A model generated the notes under the pieces. That model ran no database searches and had not been told where the DNA came from. It saw only the letters and a program-made list of their open reading frames with translations. From contig JAFRQN010000320.1 in NCBI GenBank assembly GCA_017428585.1, positions 1 through 10,475 of the forward strand: a stretch of DNA of 10,475 bases, written 5' to 3'. Of this stretch, positions 1 through 5,447 are shown piece by piece. The DNA is from Bacteroidota bacterium (GTDB lineage Bacteria; Bacteroidota; Ignavibacteria; Kapaibacteriales; UBA2268). Numbering within the stretch: the stretch's first letter is position 1; every line of letters starts with the position of its first letter. The translations under genes were made by a program, and so were the position numbers.

Positions 1-1
1 A

Positions 2-664
2 TCAAAGTTGGATGAACTGGAAGTGTTGATTTTAAGCTGGAATGCTATTTCTTCTCTTCCTGCTGAAATAGGAAACTTTAAGAAATTAAAAGTATTGAGT
101 CTAAGCAATAATCATTTAAAAACTCTTCCTAATGAATTATGCAATCTTGCATCTTTGGAAGAATTGATATTAAATGAAAATGATTTGTTGGAACTGCCTG
201 AAGCTATTGGAAAATTGTCTAATCTAAAAAAACTAAGAGTTGGCGGCGGATATCTAAAAACTTTGCCTGAATCTATTTCCAATTTAACTAATTTAGATAA
301 ATTAGAGGTACATCAAAACAATTTGACTTCCCTGCCTCAATCAATAGGAAATATGACTAATTTAACTAAATTAAGAGCCTATAACAATTTATTGACTGAA
401 CTGCCTGAAAGTCTTTGCCATTTAGCTAAATTAAAGAAATTAATCCTTTATAAGAATGATTTGGAAAGACTTCCTGAAGATTTTGGGAATTTGGAAAACC
501 TTACTGAATTGGATATAAGCGTAAATGAATTAAAGTCTATGCCTAAAAGCATCAATAAATTGAAAAATTTAAGAATTGCCAATTTAGGACGAAATAATTT
601 TTCTACTGAAGAAAAAGTACGCATTCAATCAGAAATAAACAGCACTTCTATTAACTGGAACTAA
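2..664 (+). CDS. Leucine-rich-repeat protein, 5' end outside window
   Basis: The reading frame is open to the left edge of the window. A TTG lies at 8, but the codons before it are open and the first visible residues are already the second half of a repeat (L-E-x-L-x-V-L-I-L), so the true start is upstream. Counting from the TTG as residue 1, eight complete repeats of about 23 residues run from residue 17 to 199, each opening with L/M-P-x-x-h and continuing L-x-x-L-x-x-L-x-h-x-x-N. This is the bacterial/plant-type LRR consensus, which forms a curved protein-binding solenoid. The third repeat has G in place of the ladder Asn. A short polar tail of about 19 residues follows, with no membrane segment or catalytic domain visible. 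Function and partner cannot be told; proteins of this type usually bind other proteins. The gene ends in TAA 21 bases before a terminator hairpin. Confidence 0.88.
   Translation, partial: SKLDELEVLILSWNAISSLPAEIGNFKKLKVLSLSNNHLKTLPNELCNLASLEELILNENDLLELPEAIGKLSNLKKLRVGGGYLKTLPESISNLTNLDKLEVHQNNLTSLPQSIGNMTNLTKLRAYNNLLTELPESLCHLAKLKKLILYKNDLERLPEDFGNLENLTELDISVNELKSMPKSINKLKNLRIANLGRNNFSTEEKVRIQSEINSTSINWN
56..604 (+). repeat. Tandem 69-bp LRR-coding repeats (8 units)
   Basis: Eight consecutive units of 23 codons each encode the leucine-rich repeats. The units are clearly diverged at nucleotide level: only the L-P codons and the spaced Leu and Asn codons recur. This is an old protein repeat, not a recently amplified DNA repeat. 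Confidence 0.75.
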
Positions 665-684
665 TAGTTTTATAAATTTAAAAT

Positions 685-715
685 AAAAAAGAGGCAACTA
701 TTTGCCTCTTTTTTT
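685..715. terminator. Bidirectional intrinsic terminator between convergent genes
   Basis: A perfect stem GAGGCAA (691-697) / TTGCCTC (702-708) has a 4-base loop, an A6 run on the left and a T7 run on the right. The A and T runs extend the pairing and give a U-tract whichever strand is transcribed. It lies between the stop of the LRR gene (664) and the stop of the Nmad3-like gene (724), so it can end both convergent transcripts. Confidence 0.88.
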
Positions 716-723
716 ATGAAAGA

Positions 724-1671
724 TTATTTTATTCTATTAACAGAATGCTTCTTTATTAATTCTATTGCCCATTTTTCAACTTCTTTGTTATCTTCAATAA
801 CAAATTCTTGTCCCATAGGTGCAGATTGAAAATAATTATCTTTACATTCATATTTAAGACGTGGAACTATTAAGTCTTTAAGGCAAGTTGGCAAATTATC
901 ACAACTCCAACGTGTACTATTCCAATATGTTTTATCAGGTTTTTGTTGTGTTAAATCCAATTTTGAATCATATTTAAACATACCATAACCAGCAACATCT
1001 AACTCCTTAGAATCAATCTTTAACCTTTTTCTTGCAATATAGATTATGTTATTATTTTTTATTTTACAACAACAAAAATGAGGGTGCTTTTCATATTCAA
1101 TGTAATACTTATTATTATCAATAATTTTACCTGCTTGTAAATAGCCAAACATTACATGTCTTCCACCATTTTCTTTATTTTTAATAATATACTTATCATC
1201 TTTAACTGCTACATCATTAAATAATCCAAAGAAAATAAAAATATCATCTTTCCTTACATCTTTTAATTCTGTTGCAGCCCTGCCATGTTGTCCAAATATT
1301 CCTACTTTTTCTAATTCTTTTATTGAGTAATTGCCTAAGCACGGATCTAAATGACAATGTGTAGCTTCAGATAATAAAATTTCATCTACAATTTTATTAT
1401 TTTTCTTTATCTTTATTGTATTTCTCTTTTTTCCCTTACCATTATATAAATTACTCATCATATTATATAACCTGGTATCATTTGAGTATTTATAACTTTT
1501 ACACTTCTCATAATTACAACATTTAGAACAACATGGAATAGGCAATGATATCATTTTTCTAAACCCATCTTTATCTTTTTCTGGTAATATAAGGCTTGGA
1601 AAACCGCCATTGCTTGAATCAAAGCCTTTTCTGCTTAAAATAACTTTTATATGTTTCTTCTCTTTTTTCAT
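724..1671 (-). CDS. Nmad3-like (nucleotide modification associated domain 3) protein
   Basis: This 315-residue protein carries the landmarks I associate with the Nmad3 family. They are an N-terminal I-L-S-R-K-G-F-D-S-S-N-G-G (residues 11-23), S-L-P-I-P (42-46), H-L-D-P (107-110), F-G-Q-H-G-R-A-A (126-133), D-D-I-F-I-F-F-G-L-F (142-151), F-G-Y-L-Q (175-179), H-P-H-F (196-199) and Q-E-F-V (288-291). Nmad families were defined computationally by their neighbourhoods with DNA-base modification genes. Their biochemical activity is, to my knowledge, unproven, so no reaction is assigned. The protein has 13 cysteines, including C47, C48, C51, C52 and C57 directly after S-L-P-I-P and a C200-C202 triplet. 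That suggests a metal site not typical of the family as I recall it. The ATG at 1671 is used; only a weak purine-rich AAGAGA lies upstream. It diverges from the restriction nuclease and shares a terminator with the LRR gene. The family call comes from remembered motifs, not a search. Confidence 0.8.
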   Translation of the reverse strand: MKKEKKHIKVILSRKGFDSSNGGFPSLILPEKDKDGFRKMISLPIPCCSKCCNYEKCKSYKYSNDTRLYNMMSNLYNGKGKKRNTIKIKKNNKIVDEILLSEATHCHLDPCLGNYSIKELEKVGIFGQHGRAATELKDVRKDDIFIFFGLFNDVAVKDDKYIIKNKENGGRHVMFGYLQAGKIIDNNKYYIEYEKHPHFCCCKIKNNNIIYIARKRLKIDSKELDVAGYGMFKYDSKLDLTQQKPDKTYWNSTRWSCDNLPTCLKDLIVPRLKYECKDNYFQSAPMGQEFVIEDNKEVEKWAIELIKKHSVNRIK

Positions 1672-1925
1672 TATATAATCTATCTCTTATATTTTAAGGC
1701 AATTATTTTTTAATATATATTTTCTCTTTCCCATAATAGCAGCTTTTGTTCTACAAGCTACTTTTTTATCTTCCTTGCAACTGCATCTCGAACATCAAAG
1801 AATTATTCAAATATATCTAAATATTGAATATTTACAAAATATTTATGTATTTTTAAATCAAAATAATTTAATAATATAATTTTATATTAAAAATTATAAT
1901 TCACTAAATTAATGGAGAATTTAAA
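1672..1925. promoter_or_regulatory. Divergent intergenic region with A+T-rich repeat cluster
   Basis: These 254 bases separate the divergent starts of the Nmad3-like gene and the nuclease, so they should hold both promoters. The part nearest the nuclease is almost pure A+T and has a 15-base near-palindrome, AAATATT-G-AATATTT (1819-1833). A further AAATATTT follows at 1837-1844, placing AATATTT copies about 11 bases (one helical turn) apart. This layout would suit an operator, but A+T bias makes chance copies common. The half nearer the Nmad3-like gene (1687-1794) is less A+T-rich and holds a 35-codon open frame on the - strand (see findings). No controller (C-protein) gene is present. Confidence 0.35.
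1852..1880 (+). promoter_or_regulatory. Candidate sigma-70-type promoter of the nuclease gene
   Basis: TATAAT at 1875-1880 lies 17 bases after TTTAAA at 1852-1857, which matches TTGACA at four of six positions. Transcription would begin near 1887, about 40 bases before the ATG and upstream of the GGAG ribosome-binding site at 1914-1917. The spacing is ideal, but such hexamers are common by chance in DNA this A+T-rich. Confidence 0.3.
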
Positions 1926-2540
1926 ATGGCAAAAAAACTTACAAAAATTGAATTATGGGAAAAGCTAGCACAACCAGATGAATATGGAAGAACACGCTGG
2001 GTTAGTGTTAAAGAATTTGTCGGAGAATATCAAACATTGCAACTATTAAATGGTTCAGGCTGGGCAAGATCTGACGGAAGTTTTGGTAGAAAATATATAA
2101 TTGAAAAAGACAAAAGTATTACACCACGTAATAAAATTGATGCTATAAGAACAATCGGATTCAATACAGAAAATAAATATTCATCTTATATTGATCCTAA
2201 AATTAAAAAAGAAATTCAATCAAAACGTTGTGTTGTTCTTGGTACTTCTAAGCCTGAAGTTGACCATAAGAATGGAATGAAAAACGAAAATAGAGTTATG
2301 CAGAATAAAAATCAAAAGATATCTGATTTTCAACCATTAAGCAAAGCAGCTAACGACGCAAAAAGACAATATTGTAAGGAGTGTAAACGTACTCAAATAC
2401 GATATGATGCAAAACAACTTGGTTATCCTATGTCATATTATGCAGGAACTGCTAAACATAATTATGAAGAAAATGCATGTATAGGCTGTTATTGGTATGA
2501 TCCAATTGAGTTTAAACACCATTTAGAAGAAAAAAAATAA
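1926..2540 (+). CDS. HNH-type Type II restriction endonuclease (probable)
   Basis: This 204-residue protein has a C-terminal HNH (beta-beta-alpha metal) nuclease signature. E111-V-D113-H114-K-N-G provides the general base His. A-N143-D-A-K-R-Q-Y follows. The paired knuckles C150-x-x-C153 and C185-x-x-C188 would bind a structural zinc around the fold. The ending C-I-G-C-Y-W-Y-D-P (185-193) recalls HNH restriction enzymes of the MboII/HpyAII type, a resemblance recalled from memory. The N-terminal region (residues 20-60, including W25, N42-G43, W46 and R54-K55-Y57) carries no motif I can name and may contact the target site. The ATG at 1926 has GGAG eight bases upstream. Two DNA methyltransferases converge on it from the right, which supports a restriction role over a homing or repair role. 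It is not part of their transcript, so its expression can be timed separately. The recognition sequence cannot be read from the sequence. Confidence 0.78.
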   Translation: MAKKLTKIELWEKLAQPDEYGRTRWVSVKEFVGEYQTLQLLNGSGWARSDGSFGRKYIIEKDKSITPRNKIDAIRTIGFNTENKYSSYIDPKIKKEIQSKRCVVLGTSKPEVDHKNGMKNENRVMQNKNQKISDFQPLSKAANDAKRQYCKECKRTQIRYDAKQLGYPMSYYAGTAKHNYEENACIGCYWYDPIEFKHHLEEKK

Positions 2541-2642
2541 TATATTCATTTTTATTTAAAACAGAAATTTTTCTTACCATAACTCAATCGAAAGAATATT
2601 ATTATAATTCCCATAATAATTGTTAGAAGCAATATGGATGAA

Positions 2643-2672
2643 AAAAAGGTGAAGTTTTTACTTCACCTTTTT
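2643..2672. terminator. Bidirectional terminator overlapping a methyltransferase stop codon
   Basis: A perfect 12-base stem, AAAAAGGTGAAG (2643-2654) / CTTCACCTTTTT (2661-2672), has a 6-base loop. A and T runs at either end give a U-tract on both strands. On the - strand the left arm is the last four sense codons of the methyltransferase (K-K-V-K) and its TAA stop lies in the loop. On the + strand it lies about 100 bases past the nuclease stop. One hairpin therefore insulates the convergent restriction and modification transcripts. Confidence 0.88.
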
Positions 2673-3446
2673 AAATACAAATATATATTCATGTTTAAAA
2701 ATGTAGAAATCACTTGCAAGAGCACGATATCGCCATATTCCCTGATTATTTGCTTTACCTTTAGTATCACCAAAATTTTTTACTAAAATAGCTTTTAATA
2801 GAAATCCTTTTTGAAGCATAATATTCATACAATAAAAACCCAAAGGAATAACTTGACTATTTGCATATTTATCACCCATTACAATAGAACAATATCTATT
2901 CTTTTCAAGATATCTTGTAGTATTGTCTACAACATTACCAAAAGCATCTAAGAAGTCAATAAGTGAATGACTATTAGATAAATCACTAGGATTATCAGAA
3001 AACTTAATTATATCCCAATATGGAGGATGCAAAACAACAAACTGAATCTTGGAAATTTTGTTTTCTTCTAACAATACACCGATATCTATTATTCGACTAT
3101 CTCCTACATAAGCCTTTGTTTTTACATTAGGATTAAATTCTTCATTTATTCTCTTTATAACATCACTAACTACACTAGGTTGAATATCTATACCTATTGA
3201 ATTTCTTTCCATTCTTTGGGCTTCTATTAATGATGTTCCACTTCCAACAAATGGATCAAAAATCCAATCACCTCTTTTTGTAAATCTAGAAAAAAGTTGA
3301 TGTGGAATTTGTGGAACAAAATTACCATGATAACTTCCTGTATGTACTCCAGAATTATCACGTTTATCAATAATCCAAAGCGTATCTGTATTTATTTCAT
3401 CGTATTCTTTCCATCTTGACATATCAATATCATTATAATGTGACAT
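2658..3446 (-). CDS. Amino-DNA methyltransferase (N4-C or N6-A), motif IV HPPYW
   Basis: This is a 262-residue S-adenosylmethionine-dependent DNA methyltransferase acting on an exocyclic amino group. H-G-N-F-x-P-Q-I-P (40-48) precedes the SAM-binding motif I F-D-P-F-V-G-S-G-T (63-71). Motif II is G-I-D-I-Q-P (85-90) and the catalytic motif IV is H-P-P-Y-W (140-144). The order I then IV, with about 70 residues between, leaves no room for a large recognition domain there; target recognition may lie C-terminally (about 195-250). Motif IV with a leading His instead of Asp, Asn or Ser is unusual. The following W-D-I-I-K-F and the C-terminal F-Y-I-F-K-H-E-Y fit a family I recall from Type II systems. 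Base specificity cannot be settled by eye; m4C on one strand of an asymmetric site is my guess. The gene starts one base after its partner's stop with a near-perfect Shine-Dalgarno, so the two are coupled. Confidence 0.87.
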   Translation of the reverse strand: MSHYNDIDMSRWKEYDEINTDTLWIIDKRDNSGVHTGSYHGNFVPQIPHQLFSRFTKRGDWIFDPFVGSGTSLIEAQRMERNSIGIDIQPSVVSDVIKRINEEFNPNVKTKAYVGDSRIIDIGVLLEENKISKIQFVVLHPPYWDIIKFSDNPSDLSNSHSLIDFLDAFGNVVDNTTRYLEKNRYCSIVMGDKYANSQVIPLGFYCMNIMLQKGFLLKAILVKNFGDTKGKANNQGIWRYRALASDFYIFKHEYIFVFKKVK

Positions 3447-3447
3447 A

Positions 3448-4452
3448 CTATACCTCCTTAATCAAACAATGTAAATACTCCGTTGTTGAATTAGCACCAT
3501 TATTCCTATTTTCATCTTTATCCGCTTTAAACCGTCTATATTCCTGAGAAAATTGCTTATACTGACCATATTTTGACATTATTTCTTTGATTGTTTTAAA
3601 AGACATTAACCCTTCATTATTATAGCTAAGAAAGATATATTTGAACTTAGCATTTGCTATTAGATCTTCAAAAACTACAGATACATTCTTAGATGAACAA
3701 TACTCGCTTTTCTGTTTAGAAGAATCTCGTAATCCAGTGATACCTTTCAGAACAGGATTATCATATCTCGCGATTGTTTCAAGTACATGATAATTTGAAC
3801 AGTATTGTCTTGAATTATAAGGTGGATCTAAGTATAAAACATCTCCTGAAATATTGCGTATAAGTTTGTTAATATCTTGATTGTAAACTTTCCCCTTTAT
3901 TCCTTCTATAATAGGAAGTGCCTCTAGAACGAAATCTTTTTGAGCTGTCTTCTTGACATGTTTTAAAAAAGCTCCGTAAACAGAAGCTGTATTTGCATAT
4001 TTATCAATAGAATTAATCAGACTTGCTAAATAAAAGAAATATGTTCCCTCGTCAATCTCGCCTGTGTTAAATAAGCGTTCTAATTCACATCGAATGGCAT
4101 CACAACGCATACCATTTTTATCAGTAAAATAATTTCTGCCACTACCAGACCCTTCACAATAGTTATAATATACAAATCCTTTTATTCCTTCAAGATTATT
4201 AAAATAATCTAGCAAGTTCATGTCTATGTTTTTGTCATTTTCAATATAATGCTTATTTAAAACATAACTATAATATTGGATGTCATTTGCAATAACTCTA
4301 CACTTATGTTTTTTATATTCACTACCAACTATCCCAGTTCCTGAAAACAAATCTGCAAACACATATTGCGATTCATCGTTATATCCAGTTACACTTGAAA
4401 TTGTATTCTTTATAAAATTGAGTAACGAATATTTTGAACCAATATAATTCAT
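3448..4452 (-). CDS. Adenine-specific (N6) DNA methyltransferase, D12/Dam-like class
   Basis: This 334-residue enzyme has the alpha-class order of motifs. N-Y-I-G-S-K at the N terminus (residues 2-7, motif X) is followed by D-L-F-S-G-T-G-I-V-G (34-43, motif I, SAM binding) and N-D-I (56-58, motif II). A long middle region (about 75-200) probably holds the target-recognition part. The catalytic motif IV is D-P-P-Y (209-212), followed by N-S-R-Q-Y. S-Y-N-N-E-G (276-281) matches the later conserved motif of this class. These features are typical of N6-adenine methylases of the Dam/D12 type (COG3392-like), which protect a restriction site by methylating adenine. The ATG at 4452 is preceded by AAAGGGG, a fair ribosome-binding site. 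It is first in a two-gene unit with the HPPYW methyltransferase. One adenine enzyme plus a second amino-methyltransferase suggests an asymmetric recognition site. Confidence 0.88.
   Translation of the reverse strand: MNYIGSKYSLLNFIKNTISSVTGYNDESQYVFADLFSGTGIVGSEYKKHKCRVIANDIQYYSYVLNKHYIENDKNIDMNLLDYFNNLEGIKGFVYYNYCEGSGSGRNYFTDKNGMRCDAIRCELERLFNTGEIDEGTYFFYLASLINSIDKYANTASVYGAFLKHVKKTAQKDFVLEALPIIEGIKGKVYNQDINKLIRNISGDVLYLDPPYNSRQYCSNYHVLETIARYDNPVLKGITGLRDSSKQKSEYCSSKNVSVVFEDLIANAKFKYIFLSYNNEGLMSFKTIKEIMSKYGQYKQFSQEYRRFKADKDENRNNGANSTTEYLHCLIKEV
3452..3460 (-). promoter_or_regulatory. Strong Shine-Dalgarno inside the upstream methyltransferase gene
   Basis: On the - strand TAAGGAGGT ends five bases before the ATG at 3446. 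It is formed by the final codons (AAG-GAG-GTA, K-E-V) of the upstream methyltransferase, whose TAG stop is one base from the next ATG. This fixes the start codon and indicates translational coupling. It is the strongest ribosome-binding site in the window. Confidence 0.85.
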
Positions 4453-4483
4453 TTTTCCCCTTTATTTGTCAAAAACTTATCAC

Positions 4484-4514
4484 AAGTATATTAATATATT
4501 ACAATATAATACTT
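4484..4514. promoter_or_regulatory. Imperfect dyad upstream of the methyltransferase pair
   Basis: AAGTAT (4484-4489) and ATACTT (4509-4514) form the ends of a 31-base imperfect palindrome with 11 of 15 positions paired. It lies 32 bases upstream of the adenine methyltransferase start, where a promoter and operator would be. Some Type II systems autoregulate through such sites. In this A+T-rich context the call is tentative. Confidence 0.3.
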
Positions 4515-4561
4515 TTTTTATAAATAATAAAATCAAATATATTTCATCAACATAATTTTAT

Positions 4562-4594
4562 AAAAAACCTGCCAAGAATAATCCTGACAGGTTT
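4562..4594 (-). terminator. Intrinsic terminator at the end of the lptC-lptB cluster
   Basis: Read on the - strand, AAACCTGTC (4594-4586) pairs with GGCAGGTTT (4573-4565). This gives a 9-base stem with one G-U pair and a 12-base loop, running into a T6 tract (4567-4562). It begins 20 bases after the lptB stop codon and ends the seven-gene minus-strand cluster, separating it from the restriction block. Confidence 0.87.
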
Positions 4595-4614
4595 ATTATT
4601 ATTTTAAAAAATTC

Positions 4615-5403
4615 TTAATCATCATATCGTTCTAATTTGAAAGATTCGCCTAAATATAATTTTCGAACTTCTTTATTATCTGCAATTTCCTCAGCAGAAC
4701 CAGAAATATATATATTACCATCAATCAAAATATAAGCTCTATCTGTAATAGACAACGTTTCATGTACATTATGGTCAGTAATCAAAACGCCAATACCCTG
4801 CTTTTTTAACTGCCTGACCATTGTCATAATGTCTTCAACTGCGATTGGATCTATTCCAGCAAAAGGTTCATCTAATAAAATAAATTTAGGATTTGCAGCT
4901 ATTGTACGAGCTATTTCACAGCGCCGGCGTTCACCACCAGAAAGCATATAGCCTTTGCTTTTCCTTATATGTGTTATATGAAAATCTTCCAATAACTGCT
5001 CAAGACGTTCTTTTCTTTGCTTGCGGTTCAAAGGCTGCAATTCCAAAATGGACATGATATTATTTTCTACCGTCATCTTCCTAAACATAGATGCTTCCTG
5101 CGGCAGATAACTGATTCCAAGTCGAGAACGCTTGTACATCGGCTTGTTAGTAACTTCTTTGTCATCCAGAATTACCTCGCCGCCGTTTGGAGTAATCATA
5201 CCGACTATCATATAGAATGTAGTCGTCTTTCCAGCTCCGTTAGGACCAAGCAGACCTACAATTTCGCCCTGCTTTATCTCAACGGAAACACCTTTTACAA
5301 CCGTTCTTTTCTTATATTTCTTTACTAAATTGCTAGCTTTTAATACCGACAATGAAACCGACGTCTGCGTTTCTGCTATATTTTGTTGATTAATATCTTC
5401 CAT
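4615..5403 (-). CDS. lptB: LPS export ABC transporter ATP-binding protein LptB
   Basis: LptB is the ATPase of the LptB2FG complex, which extracts lipopolysaccharide from the inner membrane and drives it along the LptC-LptA bridge. Using the ATG at 5403 (262 residues), Walker A G-P-N-G-A-G-K-T is at 53-60, the Q-loop Q102 in L-P-Q-E-A-S, the signature L-S-G-G-E at 154-158, Walker B F-I-L-L-D-E at 174-179 and the H-loop H211 in T-D-H-N-V. The Y-L-G-E-x-F ending is characteristic of LptB rather than general ABC ATPases. A TTG at 5436 would add 11 residues (K-Y-Y-S-Y-S-H-Y rich); I prefer the ATG. About 20 polar residues precede the usual LptB start (L-K-A-S-N-L), longer than typical. It is last in the cluster, 44 bases after the MscS-type gene, with a terminator behind. 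Neither lptA nor lptFG is adjacent. Confidence 0.93.
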   Translation of the reverse strand: MEDINQQNIAETQTSVSLSVLKASNLVKKYKKRTVVKGVSVEIKQGEIVGLLGPNGAGKTTTFYMIVGMITPNGGEVILDDKEVTNKPMYKRSRLGISYLPQEASMFRKMTVENNIMSILELQPLNRKQRKERLEQLLEDFHITHIRKSKGYMLSGGERRRCEIARTIAANPKFILLDEPFAGIDPIAVEDIMTMVRQLKKQGIGVLITDHNVHETLSITDRAYILIDGNIYISGSAEEIADNKEVRKLYLGESFKLERYDD

Positions 5404-5447
5404 AGAATAATGACTATAAGAATAATATTTCTGCAAATTAAATAAAA

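Noticed and set aside
8..10. TTG as the true start of the LRR gene
   Set aside because: The frame is open on its left and the protein would begin in mid-repeat, so the gene very probably continues outside the window.
56..604. CRISPR-like or recently amplified tandem DNA array
   Set aside because: The periodicity is 69 bases but the units are diverged and keep a coding frame with LRR consensus, so it is a protein repeat.
4453..4561. Attachment site or direct repeats bounding the restriction block
   Set aside because: The flanks at 665-723 and 4453-4561 share only short A+T runs such as TATAAAT; no repeat long enough to mark integration, and no integrase or transposase is present.
5017..5328. 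103-codon open frame on the + strand
   Set aside because: It lies wholly antisense to the Walker A to signature region of lptB, which is clearly coding; the translation has no recognisable domain.
5404..5436. Upstream TTG start for lptB
   Set aside because: It would add 11 residues with no family similarity and a rarer start codon; the ATG at 5403 already gives a longer N terminus than usual for LptB.
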